DNA from: CAZPWQ01 sp964590495
GTDB taxonomy: Bacteria > Bacteroidota > Rhodothermia > Balneolales > Balneolaceae
DNA length: 14,227 nucleotides
Assembly (NCBI GenBank): GCA_964590495.1
Contig: CAZPWQ010000094.1
Location: forward strand, 1 to 14,227
Direction: 5' to 3'
Every line of letters begins with the position of its first letter. The stretch's first letter is position 1. This document shows, piece after piece, positions 7,467 to 14,144 of the stretch. The notes beneath the pieces are model-generated. The model had not been told where the DNA came from. It was given only the letters and a program-made list of their open reading frames with translations, and ran no database searches. A program made the translations under genes and the position numbers.

Positions 7467-7695
7467 AAAGAAGAATTTTTAAAACACTTTGTTATCCCCC
7501 AAACCGCCGGTTTATATATACAGATACGTCGATAAATCGAATAGACGGTTATGTATTCTCATCCAATTTAGCAGACAAAATTTGAAATGCAAAGCGAGTG
7601 AATGTAAACCGGGTTTGCAGATATTCACAAGGGTAAATTGTTTTCATTAACAGATGGGATGCCTCATTTTTAATTTTCCTCTATTCTTCTCCGGG

Positions 7696-8514
7696 CTAGT
7701 GTTTGCCGGATATATTCCGGGCAAATTCGGTAGTTCCGAGTATCCTGTGGAGGGTTGGTGTAATTCCGGGAACGATTTCACGCAGGATTATCCCGGGACG
7801 CATCGGGATTGGGTTTACAATGAGTTCAGCGATATCTTGCTTGATCGCCTTGATGACTGCATTCACCACCTTACCCGTTGTAGTTGGCTTCAATATCATT
7901 GGAGCACGCTCACCGGTTTCTTCAATCCGGGAGTACATTCCGTCACCTGAAACGAATCCCGGACAAATAACTGACGCCCCCACCGATTGATTAATGAGTT
8001 CCGCACGCAGGGAATGAGTGAACATGACGAGTCCAGCCTTAGTTGCTGCATAAGGTGTTTGGTAGGGGAGGCCGGTTTTTCCCGCAAGTGATGATAAGTT
8101 TACAATATGTCCACGGCCCCGGTTGAGCATTCCCGGTAGCACAGCTTGTGTAAGAAGCATCGGGGCAAGAAGATTAACCTTCACTGCTGTTTCAATATTT
8201 TCAGCCGGATAGTCTTCGAAAGGGGCTGTGAATTCAACTCCTGCATTGTTTACAAGAATATCCACGGAGCCAAGTGTCTGTTTTGCCTGTTGGGCGAGTA
8301 CCTCTATTTGTGACGGCTCGGCAAGGTCGGTGGGGATAGCAACAGCTTTAACCCCCGAGGCAGCGAGTTCTCCGCGTACATCCTCAAGAGCGTCGGCAGA
8401 CCGTGCTGCAATGGCAAGATTGACTCCCTCCCTGGCAAGTGCACCGGCTATGTGAACACCGATTCCCTTTGACGCCCCGGTTACAATGGCGTTAGATCCC
8501 TGTATTTTTTTCAT
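7696..8514 (-). CDS. Classical short-chain dehydrogenase/reductase (SDR)
   Basis: Cytoplasmic NAD(P)H-dependent oxidoreductase, 272 aa. The Rossmann cofactor motif TGASKGIG is at 12-19, NNAG at 89-92, and the catalytic tetrad is N114, S142, Y155 and K159 (YAATK). D63 in the TDLAE segment fits the adenine-ring-binding aspartate. A basic and Ser-containing stretch after beta-2 (AARSADALEDVRGE) suggests NADPH preference, but this is weak. The C-terminus (about 225-272) is longer than the core, with a Pro-rich segment (NPIPMRPGIILREIVPGITP) that could form a substrate or membrane-surface lid. Start ATG at 8514 has GAGG 10 nt upstream. The substrate is unknown; short SDRs of this build act on keto-acyl, steroid-like or sugar substrates. 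It lies 153 nt downstream of the GDSL hydrolase on the same strand. Confidence 0.92.
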   Translation of the reverse strand: MKKIQGSNAIVTGASKGIGVHIAGALAREGVNLAIAARSADALEDVRGELAASGVKAVAIPTDLAEPSQIEVLAQQAKQTLGSVDILVNNAGVEFTAPFEDYPAENIETAVKVNLLAPMLLTQAVLPGMLNRGRGHIVNLSSLAGKTGLPYQTPYAATKAGLVMFTHSLRAELINQSVGASVICPGFVSGDGMYSRIEETGERAPMILKPTTTGKVVNAVIKAIKQDIAELIVNPIPMRPGIILREIVPGITPTLHRILGTTEFARNISGKH

Positions 8515-8667
8515 ATATTTATTTCCTCGTCATTATTTAAGTTTTTTTGGTCAGCAACCTGTCGGTTCAATCTACTGCGAATAATATCCCAAATAACTCA
8601 TTTCCTGATACTTAGTCAAAGAGAGGGAAAGTGAACTACAACTGCGAAAGCTGCCGGTACCGGGAAT

Positions 8668-10173
8668 CTAATCCGATTCTCCCCGTGGTGAAAACTTGGT
8701 CATCAGCTGGTTGAGCAAGCTGTTTCCGAAAGCGGTGATTTTCTCCTGGCGGCCGAGGGACAGGAAGAGGAACAGGTTGCGCAATTCTTTCAACAAGGCA
8801 GGGGGGGTCGTAACGAGACTGCAGTTTTCAATGATATAATCCCAGTCGAGCTTTTTGTCGAATGAAATACCGTTTTGTTCCATCGTCTGGTGATAGAGTT
8901 CTGCTATTAATCCGTAGCCGATTGTGGTGGGATGGATGCCATCCAGGCTGAAGATGCCCCCTTTGGCTACCTTGCCCGTTTCCTTGTCGATTCGCAGATA
9001 ATTGGTGCTAAGTTTCGGTTCATGCTGATCTTCAACCAAATGAGCAGTCATCGGATTGCGCATCATCGCCCGGCAGAAATTTTCGGGGTAGGGAATACGA
9101 ACCTGCCCGCCAAGGCGCCGTTGAGCAATACCGGTCACATAACGGTTCAGCGGCACGACGATCCACCCGTATTCATCGGCAATATCTTTGATTATTCTAT
9201 TATACTGATCCACGTGCTGATCGAGGGTTATAGCTTCCTCCTTGGTAAGATAGGGATGAATGTTGGGGTTGAAGTTATCATCCCAGATCCAGAAGCGGGT
9301 ATAGTAGTCGTAATAGCCGGTAATGGGACGCGAACGATCCGAGTTGATGCCGCGGGAGACGGGTGGGATCGTAACATACGGAATGGTCTGTGTGATAATA
9401 TATTCAGCCCCGATTTTGCTCACTTTTTCTGCAAGTACGCGGAATTCCCGTTCGAAATGTTCGGGACGGTAGACGGTATAACTACGATCCGAAGGGAATT
9501 TTTCGAGGTCTTCCTCTTCGGAATATTGAACACGGAGGTCCGATACAGCCCCTATAATGTTGTTATGTCCCATACTGACAATCAGGTTTTCAATTCCCCC
9601 GTGCTCCTGCAGGTACCGGACATTATCCAACAGAGTGAAAGTGCCGAATGTTTCTTTAAACGAAGGGTTTAATACCATGCGGGCTGTAATATACATGGCA
9701 TGATCGGGAAGCATGTCGAAAATAGAGTAGGTCTCGCGGTTATTTTCAATGTATTCCCTGCTCCTGTTTTCGGTCACCATCCAGGCATCGTTCATGGCAA
9801 AACCCCAGACCGACTGGTTATGGTAGGGAGTGTCCCGTGAATTGGACAGCGGTCTAACATTTCCTTCCCAGTATCGCTTTACACGTCTAAGCGTACTGTA
9901 GACGTGCTTGGCTGCAGGAAGGTATTCCAGCCATTCGATGCTGGAGCCGAATTCATCCTCAAGTCCGCGGGTCAGTATTTCAAGGTTAAGCGGAATGCCT
10001 GCCTGTGCGGTAAATGACGGCTGATCAAAAACAGGCCGGGGCCTCCAGCAGTCGGCCAAAAATGCTGGAAAATTAATGTCGGTGCGGTATATGCCTCCGT
10101 TTTGAAACCCCTGGCTGATACTGTCTCCAAGTACAACCAACTTATGTTTGGGAGCGTTATTGTTGCCGATCAC
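8668..10173 (-). CDS. Large SGNH/GDSL-family hydrolase
   Basis: Esterase or acylhydrolase of 501 aa with the SGNH blocks in order: block I VVLGDSISQGF (nucleophile S18), a candidate block III MGHNN at 201-205 with N204 or N205, and block V DGIHPTTIGYG with D411 and H414 as the rest of the catalytic set. It is about twice as long as simple SGNH enzymes, with an insertion between blocks III and V (about 206-405) rich in Tyr, Trp and Arg. No signal peptide is seen. The start is GTG at 10173; no in-frame ATG lies upstream before a stop, and block I begins only 12 residues in, so a later start would destroy the enzyme. Substrate unknown; lipid, acyl or carbohydrate esters are all possible. It is divergent from the CxxC protein gene, with 98 nt between the two starts. 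Confidence 0.88.
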   Translation of the reverse strand: MIGNNNAPKHKLVVLGDSISQGFQNGGIYRTDINFPAFLADCWRPRPVFDQPSFTAQAGIPLNLEILTRGLEDEFGSSIEWLEYLPAAKHVYSTLRRVKRYWEGNVRPLSNSRDTPYHNQSVWGFAMNDAWMVTENRSREYIENNRETYSIFDMLPDHAMYITARMVLNPSFKETFGTFTLLDNVRYLQEHGGIENLIVSMGHNNIIGAVSDLRVQYSEEEDLEKFPSDRSYTVYRPEHFEREFRVLAEKVSKIGAEYIITQTIPYVTIPPVSRGINSDRSRPITGYYDYYTRFWIWDDNFNPNIHPYLTKEEAITLDQHVDQYNRIIKDIADEYGWIVVPLNRYVTGIAQRRLGGQVRIPYPENFCRAMMRNPMTAHLVEDQHEPKLSTNYLRIDKETGKVAKGGIFSLDGIHPTTIGYGLIAELYHQTMEQNGISFDKKLDWDYIIENCSLVTTPPALLKELRNLFLFLSLGRQEKITAFGNSLLNQLMTKFSPRGESD

Positions 10174-10256
10174 TTGTGAGTTTTAAAACGAGTTCAAAAT
10201 AATCAGGTTAAAGTTCCTGAGAATAAATCGTATCTTATTTGCGCATATTTCAACGT

Positions 10257-10261
10257 GAAGG
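10257..10261 (+). promoter_or_regulatory. Ribosome binding site fixing the start of the CxxC protein gene
   Basis: GAAGG lies 10 nt before ATG at 10272. An upstream in-frame TTG at 10239 has no such site and would add 11 residues (MRIFQREGSKT) unlike the family, so ATG 10272 is preferred. Confidence 0.6.
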
Positions 10262-10271
10262 TAGTAAAACC

Positions 10272-10646
10272 ATGAGTAAATCTGAAAATAATCGCCTGCA
10301 TAATTTCCGGGAAAAAAGAGAGGAAATGAACGATAAAATCTTTGATCTCGATCACCTCGGAATTAAGCGTTTTTTTAATCTGGACAGCAACACATATAAA
10401 GACGGTGCCCTTCCCACACAGACAAAGGAACTTCTGGGATTAGTTGCTTCAACCGTTTTGCGATGTAACGATTGCATCGACTATCATCTGGAACAATGTG
10501 CCGAAAATGGTTCTACAAAAGATGAAATAATAGATGCCCTTAATGTAGCCCTGGTAGTCGGCGGAAGTATTGTGATACCACACCTTCGTCATGCTGTTGA
10601 AACTTTGGAGATACTTGGGGAAGAGGGAATACTTGAAACGATTTGA
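10272..10646 (+). CDS. Carboxymuconolactone decarboxylase/AhpD-like CxxC protein
   Basis: Small helical protein of 124 aa of the carboxymuconolactone decarboxylase family. The AhpD-type redox motif C65-N-D-C68-I-D-Y-H72 (CxxCxxxH) is intact, preceded by the helix TKELLGLVASTVL (about 51-63) and followed by DEIIDALNVALVVGGSIVIPHLRHAVE (about 84-110). Such proteins are typically trimers or hexamers and act as thiol-disulfide enzymes with peroxidase or alkylhydroperoxidase roles; the lactone decarboxylation of the family name does not need the cysteines. Length is normal for the single-domain form. It ends 10 nt before the TTG start of the Omp85-type gene, so the two are probably co-transcribed. 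Confidence 0.9.
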   Translation: MSKSENNRLHNFREKREEMNDKIFDLDHLGIKRFFNLDSNTYKDGALPTQTKELLGLVASTVLRCNDCIDYHLEQCAENGSTKDEIIDALNVALVVGGSIVIPHLRHAVETLEILGEEGILETI

Positions 10647-10656
10647 GGCCTCAATA

Positions 10657-11802
10657 TTGAGTAGCAGAGTATATTTTCTGGCATTTGTACTGTGCGGGAT
10701 GATTGCTGCAGAATCCGCGGCGCAGGTGCTGCCGGATGAGCCCGGTGCGGATTCCCTTGTCCATGCTTTGTTGCCGGTTATTAGTTTCACATCTAATGAA
10801 GGATTGATGGGTGGTACGATCTATAATCGCTATGATTACCGGGGCGATGTTGAGCCTTTTCACAATTATACAGAATCTTCGGCCCTGATCTCAACGAAAG
10901 GATTTATTCAGGTTTCAGGCAGATATGAGCGTACGCGTACCTTCGGACGCAATATACGTTCGACGATTGATCTTTTTCTGCAGCGGTATACGATGGATAA
11001 TTATTTCGGGATCGGTAACACTACTGTTTTTAACAAAGGGTTATGGGAAGAGGAATTTTATTTTTTCGAAACCCTCAGTTTCGGGTTGGATTATCAGGCA
11101 CGCCGGCCGTTGTATGAAAGAGAGCTCCGGCGTTTTGATTTGACTGGGGGTATCGGGAGCGAATACCACATTCCCTACAGCAGGGGCGATCAGACGCTGT
11201 ATGCCGGGCAGACACCCAACGGAAGCGAAGGGGGCTGGGTTAACTTTTTGAGCACGGGATTTATCCGGGAAAACCGGGACAGTGAATTTGATCCCACCCG
11301 CGGCAACAGGTTGGAGTTCCGGCTTCGCTTTTCACCGGAGCTGATAAGTACGTATGCACTGACTACTCTCCGCCTGGAATTCCGGCAATATTTTCAGCTT
11401 TTTAACCGGTTAAAAATAGCCAATCGCCTGGAAGTGCGTCATGCCGGCGGTGATATCCCTTTTTGGGAGATGTCAATGCTGGGAGACGAATATACACTAC
11501 GGGGTTATCCTCTGAACCGTTTTCTGGGAAGATCTTCCGTTGCCTATACCCTGGAATTGCGAAGCTGGATATTGGAATTTCCAGATTATTATGGTCTGAA
11601 ATTTGGCGGACACCTTTTCACCGACACCGGGAGAGTGTTTACACCGGCGGATGATTTCAACGACCTGTTCGGCGGGTATAAGCAGACAATCGGGATAGGC
11701 GGGGCTATGTCAGTATTCAGCCCGGATTTCATACTGCGCGGCTCGATTGGATTTTCCGAAGAACTTTCCCGGATTTACATCGGCGTGGGTTATATGTTTT
11801 AA
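10657..11802 (+). CDS. Omp85/BamA-TamA-type outer-membrane barrel without POTRA domains
   Basis: Outer-membrane beta-barrel protein of the surface-antigen D15 superfamily. From TTG at 10657 it is 381 aa, with a signal peptide (SSRVYFLAFVLCGMIAAESA then AQ) and a mature chain that enters barrel strands almost at once. No POTRA repeat fits before the barrel (BamA has five and is about 800 aa). The family hallmark GDEYTLRGYPLNRF holds the L6-loop RGY at 282-284, and the chain ends in a terminal aromatic (YIGVGYMF), a barrel-assembly signal. The TTG start is chosen because GAGG (10645-10648) stands 8 nt upstream and the signal peptide then begins correctly. An in-frame ATG at 10591 would add 22 residues and overlap the CxxC gene. 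The role may be protein or lipid handling at the outer membrane; not BamA itself. Confidence 0.8.
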   Translation: MSSRVYFLAFVLCGMIAAESAAQVLPDEPGADSLVHALLPVISFTSNEGLMGGTIYNRYDYRGDVEPFHNYTESSALISTKGFIQVSGRYERTRTFGRNIRSTIDLFLQRYTMDNYFGIGNTTVFNKGLWEEEFYFFETLSFGLDYQARRPLYERELRRFDLTGGIGSEYHIPYSRGDQTLYAGQTPNGSEGGWVNFLSTGFIRENRDSEFDPTRGNRLEFRLRFSPELISTYALTTLRLEFRQYFQLFNRLKIANRLEVRHAGGDIPFWEMSMLGDEYTLRGYPLNRFLGRSSVAYTLELRSWILEFPDYYGLKFGGHLFTDTGRVFTPADDFNDLFGGYKQTIGIGGAMSVFSPDFILRGSIGFSEELSRIYIGVGYMF

Positions 11803-11813
11803 TCCAATCGGCT

Positions 11814-11837
11814 GGTTCAAGCGTCCTCGCTTGAACC
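11814..11837. repeat. Perfect 10-bp-stem hairpin downstream of the Omp85 gene
   Basis: GGTTCAAGCG, loop TCCT, CGCTTGAACC: a perfect stem starting 12 nt after the stop codon. No T-run follows (TTACGGC), so it is either a weak or factor-dependent terminator or a REP-type mRNA-end stabiliser. Its position suits the end of the CxxC-Omp85 transcript. Confidence 0.55.
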
Positions 11838-11863
11838 TTACGGCAAATCCTCTTTGTTCTCAA

Positions 11864-11896
11864 AGGTGTAGGCTACCTTGAAGGTGGCCTACACCT
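11864..11896. repeat. Long hairpin, 16-bp arms
   Basis: AGGTGTAGGCTACCTT (11864-11879) and AAGGTGGCCTACACCT (11881-11896) are complements except for one position, which is a G-T wobble, around a 1-nt centre (realistically a 5-nt loop). It comes 26 nt after the preceding hairpin. No T-run follows. The word AGGTGTAG also opens the hairpin region inside the MITE at 13345-13383. Confidence 0.55.
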
Positions 11897-11960
11897 ATAT
11901 GGGCCAGCCTTTGCCACGGGCCCGGCAATTTCCATCTTGATTTTTTAATTTCTCTCCTTG

Positions 11961-12280
11961 TTGGTGGGGCAGGGTGCCTGTGTCTTGGCTGTTTGCCCTG
12001 AAAGGAAGATCCTTCGACTGGCACATTGGCCGCCCCGATTCACTTTTTTGTGTCTCAGGATGACAAGAAGTGATGCCGGCGTCTGTGGTGAGTGCCCTGG
12101 AAAAAAGTGGACAGGGCTTTATTTATACATCCACCTCCGTTGTCATTCTGAGCAAGGGTCGGTGGTTTTTCCGGCCCGCCGCCGAAGAATCTGGTGGGCG
12201 GGGCGGGAGCCTTTGTCTGGGCTGGTTGCCATAAAAGGGAGATCCTTCAGCCGAAGGCATGCCTCAGTTCACTTTTGGAT
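11961..12280. repeat. Duplicated ~90-bp interspersed repeat (AGATCCTTC family)
   Basis: Two direct copies, about 11961-12050 and 12191-12280, offset by 230 bp. They share blocks such as GGTGGG.., GCCT.TGTCT.GGCTG.TTGCC, AAAGG.AGATCCTTC and TTCACTTTT. Between them CTCAGGATGACA (12054-12065) and TGTCATTCTGAG (12141-12152) are near-perfect complements, and GAAGAATCT (12184-12192) is a partial counterpart of AGATCCTTC. This pattern (TGTCATTCTGAG ... GAAGAATCT, AGATCCTTC ... CTCAGGATGACA) is a widespread non-coding intergenic repeat type in bacteria. A 128-codon open frame across it (11958-12344) is not considered a gene. Further single copies lie at 13909-13937 and 13998-14016. Apart from the two hairpins and the palindrome at 12356, nothing else is seen in 11803-12436. 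Confidence 0.65.
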
Positions 12281-12355
12281 GTTTTCCGATCAAAACCATC
12301 GGGACAGGCAGTGGGGTAGTAGTCCTGGTGAAGGTAAGGAATGACTGGATTAATT

Positions 12356-12372
12356 TGTATAATCATTATACA
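12356..12372. promoter_or_regulatory. Perfect 17-bp dyad TGTATAATCATTATACA upstream of hemD
   Basis: Arms TGTATAAT and ATTATACA around a single C, 64 nt before the hemD ATG. The composition and symmetry suit a transcription-factor operator or an AT-rich promoter region. No match to TAnnTTTG with correct spacing was found near it, so the hemD promoter is not located with confidence. Confidence 0.35.
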
Positions 12373-12436
12373 TGTTTTCTGGCGGGTCGCTATATTTAGT
12401 CCATTAATTACTAATGCATGATTAGTGTTTAATTTA

Positions 12437-13174
12437 ATGAACCGAACAGTTTTACTAACAGCAGCAAAAGAAGATACAGAAACAGTAAAATCCGGCCTTG
12501 AAAAACGCGCTATAAAGATTCTGCACTTTCCCCTGGAGCATTATGCACCTGTGGCACCGGATGCCATTGAAGATACATTTGAACAGATTGATGGATTTGA
12601 AAATATCGTTCACGGAAGCAAGCGAAATGCCTTGTTTTTTGTCGAAAAAGCAAAGGAGTTTGATAAACTGGAGGAGGTCCGTCAGCGGTTGAACCTGGCA
12701 ATGGATCAGCTTACTGCAAATTATCTGGAGGAACAGGGAATTGCTGCTGTTCATCCTGAAGCGGAAGGCAAAGCGATCAATCTTTTGGAATTTATGTTAC
12801 GCGTGCGCAGAATGGGAAAAACGCTTTACCCGTGCGGAGACAAAACCAGTGAAGACCTGCCCGGCTTATTGCAGGAGCTGGACATTCCGGTCGAGGCACT
12901 GGTTCTCTTTACTCTTAAAGGTCCTGAAGATGAGGAATTGAAACAGTACCGGCAGGAGATTGCAGCAGGCATCCCGGGTGCTGTCATTTTCCACTCCCGC
13001 CGTTCCGTCAACAGAACGCTGGCAGCGTTTCCAGAGCTGGATTTGTCGGCCGGGAAGGTGGTATCGGCCGACAAAGGCATAACAGACAAACTGAAAAAAA
13101 AGGGTATCGCAGTGACGGCCCAGGCCGATGGCAACTGGGAGTCGGTGATCGAAAAAGCGGAGGAGGTTCTTTAA
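12437..13174 (+). CDS. hemD: Uroporphyrinogen-III synthase (divergent)
   Basis: Cyclises hydroxymethylbilane to uroporphyrinogen III in the cytoplasm, the branch point to heme, siroheme and cobalamin. The 245-aa product has the two-lobe HEM4 layout: N-lobe 1-40, a middle lobe with GSKRNALFFVEKA (about 60-72) where the family has its Ser/Thr-rich loop, and the return segment IPGAVIFHSRRSVNRTLAAF (about 180-199) matching the usual D.i.FtSp.sv..f block. GKTLYPCGDKTSEDLPGLL (about 126-144) fits the conserved l.pcG...r..L element. Sequence identity in this family is very low, so recognition rests on the order of these blocks. Start is ATG 12437; an in-frame GTG at 12425 would add four residues, and neither has a clear Shine-Dalgarno. 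It stands alone, with repeats on both sides. Confidence 0.78.
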   Translation: MNRTVLLTAAKEDTETVKSGLEKRAIKILHFPLEHYAPVAPDAIEDTFEQIDGFENIVHGSKRNALFFVEKAKEFDKLEEVRQRLNLAMDQLTANYLEEQGIAAVHPEAEGKAINLLEFMLRVRRMGKTLYPCGDKTSEDLPGLLQELDIPVEALVLFTLKGPEDEELKQYRQEIAAGIPGAVIFHSRRSVNRTLAAFPELDLSAGKVVSADKGITDKLKKKGIAVTAQADGNWESVIEKAEEVL

Positions 13175-13296
13175 GTTTTTTGTGGGTGAAAAATTTCGGT
13201 AAAGTCGAATGGTTACTTATTGAAGTCTAATTACCGTGTCATCATTGTAGAACTTACGTAATTCGTTGACAGTTTTGTTAAAGGGTTTGGAAAAGT

Positions 13297-13454
13297 GAGG
13301 CTGTCCCAAAAGTCTTTTTTGTTTTTTGAAAACTTAAATTATTTAGGTGTAGACCTCCAAGGTTTCAAAAACCTTGGAGGTCTCCTCGAAAACAAAATAA
13401 AATCTTAAAAAAATTAACTGATATTTATTGAAAAATGACTTTTTGGACAGCCTC
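13297..13454. mobile_element. 158-bp MITE with 18-bp terminal inverted repeats
   Basis: Left end GAGGCTGTCCCAAAAGTC (13297-13314) and right end GACTTTTTGGACAGCCTC (13437-13454) are complementary at 17 of 18 positions. Ends of the type GAGGCTGTCC are familiar from transposase-encoding insertion sequences (IS1182-like and related), so this is likely a non-autonomous derivative mobilised in trans. The interior is AT-rich, non-coding, and centred on a perfect 15-bp-stem hairpin. No target duplication is seen at the flanks (AAGT / GGGC). Confidence 0.65.
13351..13383. repeat. Perfect 15-bp-stem hairpin inside the MITE
   Basis: AGACCTCCAAGGTTT (13351-13365), loop CAA, AAACCTTGGAGGTCT (13369-13383). 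Palindromes built on CCAAGGTTT/AAACCTTGG are a recurrent repeat type in Bacteroidota genomes. Here it lies near the middle of the 158-bp element, so it may be part of the mobile unit or a second nested insertion. Confidence 0.65.
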
Positions 13455-13602
13455 GGGCCGCCGTGACTTTCGGCGGTCGGGGTGTGTAAGTGTACGCCTT
13501 ATACCAGTCATATCCATTACTTTTTTCAACGATGAAATCCCGACAGAAGTACGGGACCGGTAAAACCACCGGAATCAAAAAAATCGCCGGCTGGTGAATC
13601 CT

Positions 13603-13620
13603 TCCCGACAGCTGTCGGGA
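13603..13620. repeat. Perfect 18-bp palindrome TCCCGACAGCTGTCGGGA
   Basis: An uninterrupted dyad. A partial relative, TCCCGACAGAAGTACGGGA, occurs at about 13538-13556. It directly precedes the long hairpin at 13623-13716. Confidence 0.6.
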
Positions 13621-13622
13621 TC

Positions 13623-13716
13623 GGTCGGCACGCGGGATAATTTCAAAGGTCCTTTACGTTCGACAGTTGCTTCGTAGATTTCACCGGTGTGAAATTATCC
13701 ACCTCGCGTACCAACC
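13623..13716 (-). repeat. Long inverted repeat with a 44-nt loop, possible structured RNA
   Basis: The left arm 13623-13645 (GGTCGGCACGCG then GGATAATTTCA) pairs with the right arm 13690-13716 (TGAAATTATCC, a 4-nt bulge, then CGCGTACCAACC). The 11-bp inner part is perfect. In the 12-bp outer part the only two differences become G-U wobbles if the minus strand is read as RNA, but C-A mismatches on the plus strand. Inside, ATTTCAC (13678-13684) can instead pair with GTGAAAT (13689-13695) around CGGT, which would compete with the long stem. No gene or promoter is identified for it. Confidence 0.45.
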
Positions 13717-13724
13717 TGTGCCTG

Positions 13725-13790
13725 CTCTACGAAGTACAGCCTACGTAGCCTGCTACTTCGGCGCAGTAGGCCCTCGGCGTAGTTGAGCCT
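13725..13790. repeat. REP-like palindromic cluster
   Basis: A run of overlapping short palindromes: CGAAGTA (13730-13736) with TACTTCG (13754-13760), the core CTACGTAG between them, and CTAC..GTAG pairs further right (CCTGCTAC / GTAGG). The words CTACG, CGAAG and GCCTGC are shared with the inverted repeat at 5717-5814. Such clusters are often spread by RAYT (TnpA-REP) transposases, though none is encoded here. Confidence 0.5.
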
Positions 13791-13874
13791 GTACCCTCCA
13801 ATGATTCATAGGCCGGATTCTTTATTGTCTGCCTTTTGTCAACGAATTACATAGCTTCTACAATCCTGAGTATA

Positions 13875-13897
13875 GGCTTCGGTGGGTTTCCGAAGCC
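13875..13897. repeat. Hairpin GGCTTCGG / CCGAAGCC
   Basis: A perfect 8-bp stem around the 7-nt loop TGGGTTT, just outside the right end of the 621-bp element. No T-run follows. Confidence 0.45.
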
Positions 13898-13908
13898 GGA
13901 ACCTCCCC

Positions 13909-13937
13909 GAGGGATGCCTACGGCTGAAGGATCTACC
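13909..13937 (-). repeat. Inverted single copy of the AGATCCTTC repeat
   Basis: The minus strand here matches 12237-12265 at about 26 of 29 positions (GG.AGATCCTTCAGCCG.AGGCAT.CCTC). A further short copy, GGAGATCCTTCGACTTCGGCC, follows at about 13997-14017 in the opposite orientation. Open frames over this stretch on both strands show repeat-derived translations and are not genes. Confidence 0.55.
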
Positions 13938-14016
13938 GGGATTGGCTATTTTTATTGTGAAGGAGACTACCGTATCACGTGAACAGCCAGGTTTACGGAG
14001 ATCCTTCGACTTCGGC

Positions 14017-14040
14017 CGGGCATTTAAAAACAAATGCCCG
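14017..14040. repeat. Perfect 9-bp-stem hairpin CGGGCATTT / AAATGCCCG
   Basis: The loop is AAAAAC. Two further outer G-C pairs form after one mismatch. The following plus-strand sequence (ACCTGCGCC) has no T-run. It adds to the dense secondary structure of 13865-14227. Confidence 0.5.
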
Positions 14041-14057
14041 ACCTGCGCCTTTGGTTT

Positions 14058-14113
14058 GGTTGAGTTTTGCTTTTGTCAAAACCCTCAATCCCTCAGTAAA
14101 TCAAAACTCAACC
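14058..14113. repeat. Perfect 12-bp inverted repeat with competing inner pairing
   Basis: GGTTGAGTTTTG (14058-14069) is an exact complement of CAAAACTCAACC (14102-14113), 32 nt apart. The left arm can also pair with CAAAACCCTC just inside (from 14078), so the two pairings exclude each other. Whether this is a leader, an attenuator or just a repeat cannot be decided, since no gene follows inside the window. Confidence 0.45.
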
Positions 14114-14144
14114 CCTAAAAATATCTATCGGTGCGAATCCGCAC

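Larger units (their letters stand above)
13244..13864. mobile_element. 621-bp non-coding element bounded by 28-bp inverted repeats
   Basis: The left end 13244-13271 begins ATTGTAGAACTTACG and ends TTCGTTGACA; the right end 13837-13864 is its reverse complement at 25 of 28 positions (differences at the C/G, T/C and C/T positions in the middle). No transposase frame lies between them. The interior holds a separate 158-bp MITE, palindromes, a long hairpin and a REP-like cluster. No target-site duplication is visible at the borders. It resembles a composite MITE or a decayed element, but could also be two chance copies of one repeat in opposite orientation. Confidence 0.45.

Noticed and set aside
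8932..9672. 246-codon plus-strand open frame opposite the GDSL hydrolase gene
   Set aside because: Antisense shadow: the minus-strand frame carries the full SGNH catalytic set, and no ribosome site supports the plus frame.
10239..10271. Upstream TTG start for the CxxC protein
   Set aside because: No Shine-Dalgarno before it, while ATG 10272 has GAAGG at 10 nt.
11958..12344. 128-codon open frame on the plus strand
   Set aside because: It lies wholly in the duplicated AGATCCTTC repeat region, has no ribosome site, and its translation is low-complexity in Cys, Arg and Trp. A similar peptide (GRSFSRRH) arises from another repeat copy near 13910-13960.
12425..12436. GTG start four codons upstream of the hemD ATG
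   Set aside because: The extra residues MFNL are not typical, and the ATG begins directly with the family-like first strand (NRTVLLTA); the difference is small and unproven.
13455..13560. Minus-strand open stretch translating to FIVEKSNGYDWYKAYTYTP and on, a possible gene remnant
   Set aside because: It is about 30-50 codons, runs into the MITE end, has no start or ribosome site, and no family was recognised.
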